Part shown: one piece after another, positions 9,201 through 19,347 of the stretch | Numbering within the stretch: the stretch's first letter is position 1 | Layout of the letters: every line of letters starts with the position of its first letter | Assembly: GCA_028688995.1 (NCBI GenBank) | Contig: JAQTXB010000001.1 | Location: 186,001 to 250,000 of the forward strand | Direction: 5' to 3' | Source of the DNA: Aliarcobacter sp. | GTDB lineage: Bacteria > Campylobacterota > Campylobacteria > Campylobacterales > Arcobacteraceae | DNA: 64,000 nucleotides | The notes under the pieces: model-generated | Database searches by the model: none | What the model saw: the letters and a program-made list of their open reading frames with translations, nothing else | What the model was told of the DNA's origin: nothing | Translations under genes and position numbers: made by a program

Positions 9201-10268
9201 ATGTTAAAATTTACAACAAAGTTACTAGTTACATCGGCATTAATTGCAGGTCTATCAACAGCAGCAAGTGCAGCTGATAAAGTTATCAAATGGAAGTTAG
9301 CAACAACATGGGGTTCAACTCTTAGTCCATTTATTGACTCACCAACAAATATGGCAAAACTTGTAGAAGAAATGTCAGGTGGAAAATTTGAAATCAGAAT
9401 TGATGCTGCAAATAAACATAAAGCACCTCTTGGTATTTTAGATATGGTAAAAGGTGGTCAGTATGAAATGGGGCACTCTGCTTCATATTACTGGAAAGGT
9501 AAAGATATTGACACTTTACCATTTACAACAATGCCTTTTGGTATGATAGCACCTGAGCAATATGCATGGTTCTACTATGGTGGTGGAATGGAATTAATGC
9601 AAAAAGCATATAAAAAACATGGGATATTAGCATATCCAGGTGGAAATACTGGTAACCAAATGGGTGGTTGGTTCAGAAAAGAGATCAATACACTTGATGA
9701 CTTAAAAGGTCTAAAAATGAGAATTCCAGGATTTGCTGGTGAAGTTATGGCAAAACTAGGATTATCAGTTACAAATATAGCTCCAGGTGAATTATATACA
9801 TCACTTGAAAGAGGAACTATCGATGCACTAGAGTGGGTTGGCCCTGGAATGGATATTTCAATGGGATTCCACAAAATTGCACCATATTATTACACAGGTT
9901 GGCATGAACCAGCAACTGAGTTACAATTTATGGTTAATGAAGAAGCGTACAACAAATTACCAAAAGATTTACAACAAATTTTATTAACAGCAATGAGAGT
10001 ATCAGCTTATGATATGTACATTCAAAACTACCACATGAGTAGTGAAGCGTGGGCAAATATGTTAACTGAGTTTCCAAATATCAAAGTTAAAACTTTCCCA
10101 AAACCTGTTATGGATGCTATGAAAAAAGCTAATGATGAATTATTAGAAGAGGTTAAAAAAGAGTCTCCAATCGTAAAAGAAGTTTTAGAATCACAAGAAG
10201 CTTATCAGAAAAAATCTAGAGAATGGACAAAAATGTCTGACTATTTATACTTAAAAGATAATTTATAA
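9201..10268 (+). CDS. dctP: TRAP transporter solute-binding protein (DctP family)
   Basis: This 355-residue protein has a signal peptide of about 25 residues ending ASA|ADK. The mature part is a DctP/TAXI-like periplasmic binding protein with the conserved core KGLKMRIPGFAGEV and the following GELYTSLERGTIDALEW. It delivers a carboxylate to the DctQM permease. The strong ribosome site AAGGAGA precedes the ATG. Position between lactate regulators and lactate dehydrogenase suggests lactate or another 2-hydroxy acid as ligand. Confidence 0.93.
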   Translation: MLKFTTKLLVTSALIAGLSTAASAADKVIKWKLATTWGSTLSPFIDSPTNMAKLVEEMSGGKFEIRIDAANKHKAPLGILDMVKGGQYEMGHSASYYWKGKDIDTLPFTTMPFGMIAPEQYAWFYYGGGMELMQKAYKKHGILAYPGGNTGNQMGGWFRKEINTLDDLKGLKMRIPGFAGEVMAKLGLSVTNIAPGELYTSLERGTIDALEWVGPGMDISMGFHKIAPYYYTGWHEPATELQFMVNEEAYNKLPKDLQQILLTAMRVSAYDMYIQNYHMSSEAWANMLTEFPNIKVKTFPKPVMDAMKKANDELLEEVKKESPIVKEVLESQEAYQKKSREWTKMSDYLYLKDNL

Positions 10269-10299
10269 TAACTCCCTCTAACTCTCTTTTAGGGAGTTA
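10269..10299 (+). terminator. Hairpin between dctP and dctQ
   Basis: TAACTCCCT pairs with AGGGAGTTA around a 13-nt loop that itself contains a second CTAACTC copy, so two alternative stems are possible. There is no long U-run. It may be a partial terminator that keeps dctP mRNA above dctQM, as is common for binding-protein genes. Confidence 0.5.
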
Positions 10300-10382
10300 G
10301 ATTGTAAAATCTGAAATAAATCAAATAAATCTACCTAAAATAAGTTTATTTGACTTATTTATAAAATCACAAAAGGATTATA

Positions 10383-10991
10383 ATGCTATTAAAACTAGAA
10401 AAAGGTTTTGATAAATTTGCAGACATAATAGGGTATTTTACTGCTTTTGTAATGGTACTTATGATATTAAATGTAACTTATGATGTAATTATGAGATACT
10501 TTTTTAATACAGGTAGCATAGCTATGCAAGAGATGGAATGGCATCTATTTTCTGTAATTATTTTATTGGGAATCTCTTATACATTAAAAGAAGATGGTCA
10601 TGTAAGAGTTGATATTATCTACGATAGATTAACAGATAAAAAGAAAGCTAAAATAAATATGGCTGGAGTTGTACTTTTTATTCTTCCAATTGCATTATTA
10701 ATAGCAATTGAATCTATTCCTTATGTAATTGAATCTTTTAATTCACATGAGCAAAGTGGCGATCCGGGTGGATTACCGTATAGATGGATAGTAAAATCAC
10801 TAATTCCTTTATCTTTTTTCCTATTAATTATCACATCAATTGGATTTTTTATTAAAAATCTAAATATTTACAAAGGTCTTAGACCAATGGATGGATATAA
10901 CCTAAAAGGTGAAATTGAAAATTTAAAATGTGAATTAGAACAACATAAACACCATGTAGTTGATATTGATGAGCAAGGAGATAACAAATGA
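10383..10991 (+). CDS. dctQ: TRAP transporter small permease (DctQ family)
   Basis: This 202-residue membrane protein has four predicted helices (about residues 18-38, 54-70, 93-113 and 137-158), typical of DctQ. Conserved DctQ-like features are MRYFFNTGSIAMQEMEWHLF and GHVRVDI. The hydrophilic tail (about 165-202) is slightly long for the family. It overlaps the large permease gene by 4 nt. Confidence 0.9.
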   Translation: MLLKLEKGFDKFADIIGYFTAFVMVLMILNVTYDVIMRYFFNTGSIAMQEMEWHLFSVIILLGISYTLKEDGHVRVDIIYDRLTDKKKAKINMAGVVLFILPIALLIAIESIPYVIESFNSHEQSGDPGGLPYRWIVKSLIPLSFFLLIITSIGFFIKNLNIYKGLRPMDGYNLKGEIENLKCELEQHKHHVVDIDEQGDNK

Positions 10992-12349
10992 TTGGTATTA
11001 TTATGTTTTTTGCTTCATTAGTAATGTTAGCTTTTGGTTTTCCAGTAGCATTTACTTTTGCAGCGGTATCTCTATTTTTTGGAATATTAGCAGGTTTCAT
11101 TGAAGTTGGTTTTGACAATGGAATAATGGAAGGTTTAGTTGATGGATTAGACGAAGGTTTAGGAATGTTTGATTTCATGCCTTATCGAATTATGTCAATT
11201 ATGCAAAATACTATATTAATGTCTGTTCCTATGTTTATTTTCATGGGAATTATTTTACAAAAAACAGGACTTGCAGAAAAACTTTTAGAGTCAATGGCTT
11301 TTCTTTTTGGAGAAATCAGAGGTGGAGTTGCCATTTCTACAGTATTAGTTGGAACTTTACTTGCTGCATCAACAGGAGTTGTTGGAGCATCAGTTGTTGC
11401 AATGGGTGTTATTTCACTTCCAGTTATGATGAAATATAAATATAATCTTCCTCTAGCAACAGGAACAATTTGTGCTTCAGGAACTTTGGGACAAATTATT
11501 CCTCCTTCAATTGTTTTAATTATTTTAGGAGATGTTTTTCAAGTTCCAGTAGGTGATTTATTTGCAGCTGCTGTTTGGCCAGGATTAACACTTGTTGCTG
11601 CTTATATATTATTCATATTAATTGTTGCATATTTCAAAAAAGATATGGCACCCGCAATTCCAAAAGATCCATCAAGAGGTTCTAAATCAAAACAAGTAAT
11701 TGCAGCATTAATTGCAATTATTCCATCATTAACTCTTATTATAATGGTTTTAGGTTCAATTTTTGGTGGTATTGCGACACCTACAGAATCATCAGCAGTT
11801 GGATGTATTGGAGCAATTTTATTAGCCGTTTTATATAGATCTTTTTCAATAGATATGGTTAAAGAAGCATCATTTGAGTCTGTAAAAATTACATCTATGG
11901 TATTTGGTATTTTAATTGGAGCAACTGCATTTTCAATGGTATTTACTTACACAGGTGGAGATGAATTAGTTGAACATTTTATGATGAATTTACCTGGTGA
12001 TGAAAAATTTGCATTTATTTTATTTACAATGTTAGCAATATTTATTTTAGGATTCTTTATTGACTTCGTTGAGATTTCATATATTATAGTTCCTATTTTA
12101 GTTCCGATTGCAACTAATTTAGATATTAGTCCTATTTGGTTTGCAATATTAATTGCAATGAATTTACAAACATCATTTTTAACACCACCATTTGGATTCT
12201 CACTCTTTTACTTAAAAGGGGTAGTTCCACCAAGTGTTAGAACAATTGATATTTATAAAGGGGTGTTACCATTTATTCTTATTCAGATATTTGTACTAAT
12301 GATAATTGTATTTTTCCCAGAAATATTTGGAATAAATCCAAAAGCATAA
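10988..12349 (+). CDS. dctM: TRAP transporter large permease (DctM family)
   Basis: This 453-residue protein is highly hydrophobic, with about 12 membrane segments and DctM-type motifs such as ASGTLGQIIPPSIVLIILG and TSFLTPPFGFSLFYLKG. It forms the sodium- or proton-coupled channel part of the tripartite transporter. It overlaps dctQ by 4 nt. An amphipathic insertion near residues 35-60 (DNGIMEGLVDGLDEGLGMF) is seen in members that transport lactate or mannitol-like solutes; the substrate is not proven. Confidence 0.92.
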   Translation: MIGIIMFFASLVMLAFGFPVAFTFAAVSLFFGILAGFIEVGFDNGIMEGLVDGLDEGLGMFDFMPYRIMSIMQNTILMSVPMFIFMGIILQKTGLAEKLLESMAFLFGEIRGGVAISTVLVGTLLAASTGVVGASVVAMGVISLPVMMKYKYNLPLATGTICASGTLGQIIPPSIVLIILGDVFQVPVGDLFAAAVWPGLTLVAAYILFILIVAYFKKDMAPAIPKDPSRGSKSKQVIAALIAIIPSLTLIIMVLGSIFGGIATPTESSAVGCIGAILLAVLYRSFSIDMVKEASFESVKITSMVFGILIGATAFSMVFTYTGGDELVEHFMMNLPGDEKFAFILFTMLAIFILGFFIDFVEISYIIVPILVPIATNLDISPIWFAILIAMNLQTSFLTPPFGFSLFYLKGVVPPSVRTIDIYKGVLPFILIQIFVLMIIVFFPEIFGINPKA

Positions 12350-12354
12350 CTTTG

Positions 12355-12374
12355 CAAAAGGCATTTGCCTTTTG
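12355..12374 (+). terminator. Hairpin after dctM
   Basis: CAAAAGGC-ATTT-GCCTTTTG is a perfect 8-bp stem with a 4-nt loop, 5 nt after the dctM stop. It lacks a U-tract, so it may be an mRNA-stabilising 3' end or a weak terminator. Confidence 0.5.
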
Positions 12375-12396
12375 TAAGAAATTATGAGAAAGAAAG

Positions 12397-12519
12397 ATGA
12401 ACAACAGTAAATATTTTTTAAAACTAATCTTCAATATAATCTTTAAGATAAAAGATAAAATGTACTCTTTTATTTATGACCCTCAACAAAGAATTTATAC
12501 GGTACCACGACTTGAATAG
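12397..12519 (+). CDS. Small basic peptide, 40 aa, unknown
   Basis: An open frame of 40 codons starts at an ATG behind a GAGAAAGAAAG purine-rich stretch, between dctM and the lactate dehydrogenase. The peptide has a hydrophobic/basic first half (KYFLKLIFNIIFKIKDK) and a polar end (YDPQQRIYTVPRLE). The tail is not low-complexity, which argues for a real coding sequence. I do not recognise it. It could be a small protein linked to the transporter, or a fortuitous frame. Confidence 0.4.
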   Translation: MNNSKYFLKLIFNIIFKIKDKMYSFIYDPQQRIYTVPRLE

Positions 12520-12564
12520 CAATTAATTTTTTCTCACAAAATAAAAAAATAAAAAAGGAAAAAA

Positions 12565-15399
12565 ATGTTAGAAGGTAAATACCAAGATTTTTATAATCAA
12601 ATAATAAATAAGATTTCAAAGAAAAAGATTTTCACAGATAAGCTTCACACTTTAGCTTATGGAACAGATGCATCTTTTTATAGATTAATCCCAAAAATAG
12701 TAATCAAAACAGATAATGCAAAAGAGGTTCAAGACATTATTGAATTATCAAATTCAATGAATTTAAGTATCACTTTTAGAGCAGCAGGAACTTCACTATC
12801 TGGTCAAGCAATTAGTGATTCAATATTAATAGTTACATCAAGAAATTTTAGTAACTTTAAAATTGCAGATGATGTTAGTTATATTTCATTACAACCTGCA
12901 CTTACTGGTGCTCAAGTAAATGGATTATTAGCTAAATATTCTAAAAAAATCGGTCCAGATCCAGCTAGTATTAATGCTGCTATGATTGGTGGAATTGCTG
13001 CAAATAATGCTTCTGGTATGTGTTGTGGAATTTCACAAAACTCATATAAAACTCTAAAATCAATGAAGTTAATTTTTGGTGATGGTACAAAATTAGATAC
13101 TGGATGTGAAGAGAGTAAAAATTCATTTAGAAAAACACACGCAGATTTCCTAAAAGATTTAAAAACTTTTTCAGATGATACAAAAAACAATGAAGAACTA
13201 AGAGCAAAAATTGAAAGAAAGTTCAAAATCAAAAACACATGTGGTTACTCACTAAATGCATTAATTGATTTTGATGATGAGTTTGAAATATTAGAGCACT
13301 TAATCATTGGAAGTGAAGGAACTTTAGCCTTTATTGAAGAGATTACTTATTACACAGTTGAAGATTTAAAAGATAAAGCTAGTTCACTAATTTATTTTAA
13401 AGATATGAATGAAGCATGTTCTGCGGTTACTAAATTAAAACTTGCAAAAGATGCAAACAAAATTATAGTTGATGCAGTTGAATTAATGGATAGAGCAGGT
13501 CTAAAAAGTATCGAACAAGATCCAGCAATGCCAGAATTTATAAAAGATTTTGATGAAAATGTAACAGCACTTTTAATTGAAACACGAGCAATAAGTGATG
13601 AACAATTAGATATTCAAACAGCACAAATTGAAGACTTATTAAAAGAGTTTACAGTTGTAAGAGATATTTATTTTACAAAAGATGTAGCAGAATATACACT
13701 TTATTGGAAAATTAGAAAAGGTTTATTCCCAGCTGTTGGAGCTGTAAGAGTTACAGGAACAACAGTAATTATTGAAGATGTTGCTTATCCAATTGAGTGT
13801 TTAGCAGAAGCAACACTTGAACTTCAAGAATTATTTAAAAAACATGGTTACTCTGAAGCTTTAATTTTCGGACATGCACTTGAAGGAAACTTCCACTTTG
13901 TATTTACACAAGATTTCTCAGATCCAAAAGAGATAAAAAGATATGATGATTTAATGAACGAAGTAGTTAATTCTGTTGCCGTTAAATATCAAGGAAGTTT
14001 AAAAGCAGAGCATGGAACTGGTAGAAACATGGCTGCCTTTATTGAAGTAGAGTGGGGATATGATGCCTATATTATGATGAAAAAAATCAAAAATTTATTT
14101 GACCCGAAAGGACTTTTAAATCCAGGTGTTATAATAAATGATGATGCACAAGCTCACCTTAAAAACCTTAAAACACTTCCAGCAACAAATGAAATTGTTG
14201 ATAAATGTATAGAGTGTGGATTCTGCGAACCTACATGTCCATCAAATGAGCTAACTTTAACTCCAAGACAAAGAATTGTAATAAATAGAGAAATTTCAAG
14301 ACTTGAAAGCATTGGAAATCATAAAGAAGCACAGGAGTATAAAGATTTATATCAATATGATGGAATAGAAACTTGTGCAGCTTGTAGTTTATGTTCAACT
14401 GCTTGTCCTGTTAAAATTGACACAGGAAGTTTAACAAAACATTTAAGAGCTGAACAAATATCAAATACAGGAAAATCAATTGCAAATTTTGTAGCAAATA
14501 ATTTTTCAACTACTCTTAAAGGTGTTAGATTTGGACTTCATAGTGCTAATTTTATTCATAAAGTTTTAGGAACACCTAGCATGGAAACAATGACTAAAAC
14601 ATTTAGAAATTTAAGTAGTTCTATTCCTAAATGGAGTGTTACAATGCCAATAGGAACAAATATAAATTTAAATTTCGAACAAAAAGTTAGTGATAAAAAA
14701 GTAGTATATTTCCCTTCATGTATAAATAGAAGTATGGGATTAAATGCTGTTTCAAAAGAAGAAAAACAACTATTTGATACAACTGTAGAGCTATTATTAA
14801 AAGCTGGTTACCAAATATTATTCCCTGAAGATTTACCTAATTTATGTTGTGGTATGCCATTTTCTTCAAAAGGTTTTGATGAAGCAGCACACACAAAATC
14901 TTCACAACTAGAACTTGCTTTATTAAATGCTAGTGAATTTGGTGAATATCCAATTTTATGCGATACAAGTCCATGTACTAAAAAAATGATGGAGAGTTTT
15001 TCTCATAAACTTGATATTTTTGAGCCAATTGAGTTCGCATTGCAATTCTTAACAAAAGATTTAGAATTCACAGCAATAAATGAACCAATAACAATTCACA
15101 CAACTTGTAGTTCAAGAAAAATGGGATTAGAAGATAAATTTAAAACTTTGGCATCATTGTGTTCAACAAATGTAATAGTTCCAGCAGATGTAAAATGTTG
15201 TGGATTTGCAGGAGATAGAGGATTTAATTTCCCTGAGCTAAATAAATCTGCATTAAGAGCTTTAAAAGAGCAAACAAAAGATGCGAAAATGGCATTCTCT
15301 ACATCTAAAACTTGTGAAATTGGATTAAGTGAAGAATCAGGTCTTGATTATAATTCAATCTTTTATCTAATCAATAAAGTTACTAAATCTAAAAATTAA
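12565..15399 (+). CDS. FAD and Fe-S D-lactate dehydrogenase (Dld-II type)
   Basis: This 944-residue fusion has an FAD-binding PCMH domain (about 35-260, with GTSLSGQA and GGIAANNASGM) and a C-terminal FAD-oxidase domain (about 270-530, with GHALEGNFHF). A ferredoxin-like region has CIECGFCEPTCPS (near 550) and CAACSLCSTACPV (near 610). Two CCG modules (LCCGMPFSS, KCCGFAGDRGF) end the protein. The arrangement matches the quinone-linked D-lactate dehydrogenases that accompany LutABC, as described for Shewanella Dld-II. It probably oxidises D-lactate imported by the TRAP system. Glycolate or 2-hydroxyglutarate remain possible substrates. Confidence 0.88.
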   Translation: MLEGKYQDFYNQIINKISKKKIFTDKLHTLAYGTDASFYRLIPKIVIKTDNAKEVQDIIELSNSMNLSITFRAAGTSLSGQAISDSILIVTSRNFSNFKIADDVSYISLQPALTGAQVNGLLAKYSKKIGPDPASINAAMIGGIAANNASGMCCGISQNSYKTLKSMKLIFGDGTKLDTGCEESKNSFRKTHADFLKDLKTFSDDTKNNEELRAKIERKFKIKNTCGYSLNALIDFDDEFEILEHLIIGSEGTLAFIEEITYYTVEDLKDKASSLIYFKDMNEACSAVTKLKLAKDANKIIVDAVELMDRAGLKSIEQDPAMPEFIKDFDENVTALLIETRAISDEQLDIQTAQIEDLLKEFTVVRDIYFTKDVAEYTLYWKIRKGLFPAVGAVRVTGTTVIIEDVAYPIECLAEATLELQELFKKHGYSEALIFGHALEGNFHFVFTQDFSDPKEIKRYDDLMNEVVNSVAVKYQGSLKAEHGTGRNMAAFIEVEWGYDAYIMMKKIKNLFDPKGLLNPGVIINDDAQAHLKNLKTLPATNEIVDKCIECGFCEPTCPSNELTLTPRQRIVINREISRLESIGNHKEAQEYKDLYQYDGIETCAACSLCSTACPVKIDTGSLTKHLRAEQISNTGKSIANFVANNFSTTLKGVRFGLHSANFIHKVLGTPSMETMTKTFRNLSSSIPKWSVTMPIGTNINLNFEQKVSDKKVVYFPSCINRSMGLNAVSKEEKQLFDTTVELLLKAGYQILFPEDLPNLCCGMPFSSKGFDEAAHTKSSQLELALLNASEFGEYPILCDTSPCTKKMMESFSHKLDIFEPIEFALQFLTKDLEFTAINEPITIHTTCSSRKMGLEDKFKTLASLCSTNVIVPADVKCCGFAGDRGFNFPELNKSALRALKEQTKDAKMAFSTSKTCEIGLSEESGLDYNSIFYLINKVTKSKN

Positions 15400-15420
15400 T
15401 AATCTTTATTTTCAACAAAA

Positions 15421-15453
15421 CAGATATTTACCATTTTTTTGGTAAAATATCTG
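15421..15453. repeat. Imperfect inverted repeat after the lactate dehydrogenase
   Basis: CAGATATTTACC and GGTAAAATATCTG pair around a T-rich loop. The element lies 22 nt after the dehydrogenase stop and 21 nt before the next ATG. It could terminate the lactate operon or be an operator for the downstream gene. Confidence 0.45.
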
Positions 15454-15474
15454 CTTTATGAAAAAGGAATTATT

Positions 15475-16299
15475 ATGTACAAACTTTTTTTAGCGTTACT
15501 TGTGAGTTCAGGAATATTATTAGCCGATATGGAAAATGGTCTTGCTCTAACTGTAAATGATGAACCAATCACTATTTATGATATTAATAAAACAATGGTT
15601 GAGAACAAACTTGGTAAAAATGAAGCTGTTGGCTTATTAATTGATAAAGCTTTATATGAACAAGCTGTAAGAGATAATAATATCAGTGCTGATATTTTTG
15701 AGATAAATGATTATATTGAAAAATTAGCAAATGCAAATGGTATGGATTTATACTCTTTTAAATCAGTTGTAAAACAAAAATATGGAAACTATGAACTTTT
15801 TGAAAATGAAGCAAAAGATGCTGTAATTAGACAAAAACTAATTCAAAAAATAGTAAAAGGTCAATTAGCAATTGCAAGTCAAGAAGATATGGAACTATAT
15901 TATGAAAAAAATAAAGAGAAATATTCAACTTCAAAATTTTATGATGTAAATCAATACACTTCAAAAAATAAAGCTTCTTTAATGGGTGCAATCAACAACC
16001 CAATGGTAATTGCAGACGATGTAGTAAGAACTCCTTTAAAATTAAGTTCTGATAGTTTACAACCACAAATGCAATTTATGTTAAATGAGACTAAAACAAA
16101 TAGCTTTACTCCAATTTTTACAGCAAATAAACAATTTATTGCACTATTTATTGTAAAAAAAGAGGGAACAAGCACTCTTGGTTTTGAAACTGTAAAAGCA
16201 AAAATATTTAATGATATTATGAGTACAAGAGAAAAAAAATATCTTAAAGATTATTTTGAAAAACAAAAATTAATAGCTGATATTAAAATAATTAAATAA
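15475..16299 (+). CDS. Periplasmic SurA-like chaperone / peptidyl-prolyl isomerase family
   Basis: This 274-residue protein has a signal peptide (about residues 1-18). A helical N-terminal domain with the SurA-like segment ALTVNDEPITIYDI follows, and a C-terminal region could hold a degenerate parvulin fold. Campylobacterota carry such SurA-like PPIases. The start at 15475 is chosen because AAAAAGGA precedes it and it gives a proper signal peptide; the in-frame upstream start at 15439 lies in the inverted repeat. The role is presumably outer-membrane protein folding. It is 9 nt before gatB. Confidence 0.7.
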   Translation: MYKLFLALLVSSGILLADMENGLALTVNDEPITIYDINKTMVENKLGKNEAVGLLIDKALYEQAVRDNNISADIFEINDYIEKLANANGMDLYSFKSVVKQKYGNYELFENEAKDAVIRQKLIQKIVKGQLAIASQEDMELYYEKNKEKYSTSKFYDVNQYTSKNKASLMGAINNPMVIADDVVRTPLKLSSDSLQPQMQFMLNETKTNSFTPIFTANKQFIALFIVKKEGTSTLGFETVKAKIFNDIMSTREKKYLKDYFEKQKLIADIKIIK

Positions 16300-16308
16300 A
16301 GGAAATAG

Positions 16309-17736
16309 ATGTTCGAAGTTATTCTAGGGTTAGAAGTACACGTACAATTAAATACAAACAGTAAACTTTTTTGCTCTTGTGCTACAAGTTTTGGAGAAGA
16401 ACCAAATACAAATGTATGTCCAACTTGTTTAGGATTACCAGGAGCATTACCTGTTTTAAATAAAGAAGCTGTTCATAAAGCTATTATGCTTGGAACTGCA
16501 CTAAAAGCACAAATAAATCAAAAATCTGTATTTAATAGAAAAAACTATTTTTATCCAGATTTACCAAGTGGGTATCAAATTTCTCAATTTGAAGTTCCAG
16601 TTGTTGGACTTGGAGAATTAGTAATTGATTTTCCAGATGGTAGACAAAAAACTATTGGTGTTACACGAGCTCACTTAGAAAATGATGCAGGGAAAAATAT
16701 CCATGCTGGATCTGTTTCTCAAGTTGATTTAAACAGAGCAGGAACTCCACTTCTTGAAATCGTTTCAGAACCTGATATGAGAAGTGCAGAAGAGGCTATT
16801 TTATATCTAAAAAAACTTCACTCAATTGTAAGATATTTGGGAATCAGTGATGCAAATATGCAAGAAGGGTCTTTCAGATGTGACGTAAATGTTTCTATTA
16901 GACCAAAAGGTGATAAAAACCTTTATACAAGATGTGAAATTAAAAACATGAACTCATTTAAATTCATCGAAAAAGCTATCGCCTATGAAGTAAATAGACA
17001 TATTGAAGCATGGGAAGATGGTGTTCATTCAAGAGAAATCGTTCAAGAAACAAGACTTTTTGACCCAAATAGTGGTGAAACAAGATCAATGAGAGGGAAA
17101 GAAGATGCTGCTGATTACAGATATTTCCCAGATCCAGACCTTTTACCTGTAATTATTACAGATGAAATGCTTGAAAAATATTCACAAATTCCAGAACTTC
17201 CAGATGAGAAAAAAGAGAGATTTGTAAAAGAGTTTGGATTAAAAGAGTATGATGCTTCAGTTATTACTGCTTCTTTAGAAATGGCTAAGTATTTTGATGA
17301 GATGATGGCTGAGGGAATTAGTGCAAAAAATGCAGTAACTTGGCTAACTGTTGAATTACTTGCAAGACTAAAAGAGGGTGCTTTAATTGAAGATTCAATT
17401 ATTAATGCAAAAACTTTAGCGACACTTGTAAAAAGAATAGAAGATAATACAATTTCAGGAAAAGCAGCAAAAGAAGTTCTTGATTTTCTAATGGAAAATG
17501 AATCAACAGATGTTGACGCAGCTATTGAAAAACTTGGCCTAAAACAAGTATCTGATGATGGAGCACTATTGGCTATTATTGACTCAATTCTTGCAGCAAA
17601 TCAAGATAAAGTTGCAGAATACAAATCAGGTAAAGACAAACTATTTGGTTTCTTTGTAGGTCAAACTATGAAAGAATCAAAAGGTAGTGCAAATCCTGCT
17701 AAAGTAAACGACTTACTAAAACAAAGATTATCTTAA
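16309..17736 (+). CDS. gatB: Asp-tRNA(Asn)/Glu-tRNA(Gln) amidotransferase subunit B
   Basis: This 475-residue protein begins with the family hallmark [16 protein letters not shown]. It has the zinc-site cysteines CSCATSF...[12 protein letters not shown], the core [20 protein letters not shown] (about residues 261-280), and the C-terminal helical and YqeY-like domain. It acts with GatA and GatC to transamidate misacylated tRNA. Its stop overlaps the gpsA start (TAATG). Confidence 0.97.
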   Translation: MFEVILGLEVHVQLNTNSKLFCSCATSFGEEPNTNVCPTCLGLPGALPVLNKEAVHKAIMLGTALKAQINQKSVFNRKNYFYPDLPSGYQISQFEVPVVGLGELVIDFPDGRQKTIGVTRAHLENDAGKNIHAGSVSQVDLNRAGTPLLEIVSEPDMRSAEEAILYLKKLHSIVRYLGISDANMQEGSFRCDVNVSIRPKGDKNLYTRCEIKNMNSFKFIEKAIAYEVNRHIEAWEDGVHSREIVQETRLFDPNSGETRSMRGKEDAADYRYFPDPDLLPVIITDEMLEKYSQIPELPDEKKERFVKEFGLKEYDASVITASLEMAKYFDEMMAEGISAKNAVTWLTVELLARLKEGALIEDSIINAKTLATLVKRIEDNTISGKAAKEVLDFLMENESTDVDAAIEKLGLKQVSDDGALLAIIDSILAANQDKVAEYKSGKDKLFGFFVGQTMKESKGSANPAKVNDLLKQRLS

Positions 17737-18632
17737 TGAAAAATAACTCTATAGCAGTAATTGGTGCAGGAAAATGGGGACAAGCGCTTCATTTTGCACT
17801 TTCACAAAAACAAAAATGTTTAATAAGTTCTAGAACTCCTAGAGATATTGAAAATTTTGTTGATTTAAAAACTGCGTTAGAGTGTAAATATTTAATTATT
17901 GCAATTCCAGCACAAGAAATTCGCTCATGGCTAAAAGAAAATTTTGTTTTTAAAGGACAAAAGATTCTTGTGGCTTCAAAGGGAATTGAAGCTTCAAGTG
18001 GACAATTTTTAAATGAAATTTATGCTGATTATGTTTCAAATAAAAATATAGGATTTATTTCAGGTCCATCATTTGCTACTGAAGTTAAACAAGGATTACC
18101 TTGTGCTTTAGTAATAAATTCTAATTCAAGAAAACTTTTTGAAAAGTTTTCTCCTTTTTTCCCAAATTTTATTAAAACATATTATAGCTCTGATGTAATA
18201 GGCGCTGAAGTTGCAGGAGCGTATAAGAATGTTTTAGCAATTGCAAGTGGAATTTGTGAAGGATTACATTTAGGTAAAAATGCTCAAGCTTCATTAATTG
18301 CTAGAGGTTTAGTTGAAATGGAAAGATTTGGTAAATTCTTTGGAGCTAAAAAATCAACTTTTTTAGGTTTAAGTGGAGCTGGAGACCTATTTTTAACTGC
18401 AAACTCTACAATGAGTAGAAACTACAGAGTTGGTCTTGGACTTGCTTCTAATAGAAATCTTGATGAGATTTTAAAAGAATTAGGTGAAGTTGCAGAAGGA
18501 ATAAAAACAGCAGAAGCTGTGCATAATCTATCAAATAAACACAATATTTATACTCCAATTGCAAATGAAGTAAAACTTATATTAGATGGAAAAAATCCGA
18601 AAGATAGTTTAAAAGATTTATTAAAAAACTAA
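17736..18632 (+). CDS. gpsA: NAD(P)+-dependent glycerol-3-phosphate dehydrogenase
   Basis: This 298-residue protein has the Rossmann GAGKWGQAL motif at residues 8-16, the FISGPSFATEV motif and the catalytic-lysine region EVAGAYKNVLAIASGI, followed by the GLSGAGDLFLT segment. It makes sn-glycerol-3-phosphate for phospholipid synthesis. The family is often 320-340 residues; this one is slightly short but complete. It overlaps gatB by 1 nt. Confidence 0.95.
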   Translation: MKNNSIAVIGAGKWGQALHFALSQKQKCLISSRTPRDIENFVDLKTALECKYLIIAIPAQEIRSWLKENFVFKGQKILVASKGIEASSGQFLNEIYADYVSNKNIGFISGPSFATEVKQGLPCALVINSNSRKLFEKFSPFFPNFIKTYYSSDVIGAEVAGAYKNVLAIASGICEGLHLGKNAQASLIARGLVEMERFGKFFGAKKSTFLGLSGAGDLFLTANSTMSRNYRVGLGLASNRNLDEILKELGEVAEGIKTAEAVHNLSNKHNIYTPIANEVKLILDGKNPKDSLKDLLKN

Positions 18633-18642
18633 TTATAAACTA

Positions 18643-19323
18643 ATGAATAGATTTATAATTACAATCAGTTTTATTTTAGTTTTATTATTACATCTAAGCT
18701 TAATTAACTTTTTCAAAACTACTAAAACTGAATCAACACAACAAATCCAAAATAATAGTATAAAACTTCAACTCTCGAAAGTAAATGAAGTGAAAAATGA
18801 AGTGACCCAAGAAAAAGTAGTTGAACCCAAAATTGAACAAAAAAAAGAGATAGTTAAAAAAGAACTTCCAAAAAAAACATTTACACCCACAATAACTAAA
18901 TCAAAAGAGATTACAAAAGAAGAAAAATCAGAGATAAAAGAAGAAATACAAGCTCAAAATTCTTCATCAAATGAAATAAAAAATTCAACTCCAATAAGTG
19001 AACATAAAAAACTAGAAGTAAATAATCAAGAATATATGAATCAATATAGAAATAGATTAAGAGAAGAGATAAACAAAAATAAAACATATCCAACTATATC
19101 AAAAAAATTAAAAGAAGAGGGTAAAGTAATAATAAGCTTTAGAGTGCTTCAAAACGGCATATTTAGTGAAATTAAACTTCTTGTATCAAGTGATAAAGAA
19201 AGACTTGATAAGGCTGCTTTAAATGCTTTATATGATACTAAACAGTTTGAACCTTTTGATAATAAAATTGTTAATAAAGAGTATTTGGATTTTGAAGTAC
19301 CTATAGATTTTAAATTAAATTAG
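18643..19323 (+). CDS. TonB-like energy transducer
   Basis: This 226-residue protein has an N-terminal membrane anchor (about residues 4-24). A long Lys/Glu/Pro-rich periplasmic spacer (about 40-125) follows, then a C-terminal TonB domain (about 130-226) with YPTISKKLKEEGKVIISFRV. TonB transmits the proton-motive force to outer-membrane receptors. No exbB or exbD is adjacent, so its partners are encoded elsewhere. It starts 10 nt after gpsA. TolA-like function is an alternative. Confidence 0.8.
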   Translation: MNRFIITISFILVLLLHLSLINFFKTTKTESTQQIQNNSIKLQLSKVNEVKNEVTQEKVVEPKIEQKKEIVKKELPKKTFTPTITKSKEITKEEKSEIKEEIQAQNSSSNEIKNSTPISEHKKLEVNNQEYMNQYRNRLREEINKNKTYPTISKKLKEEGKVIISFRVLQNGIFSEIKLLVSSDKERLDKAALNALYDTKQFEPFDNKIVNKEYLDFEVPIDFKLN

Positions 19324-19347
19324 CAATTTATTTAGGTAAAATTTTTC

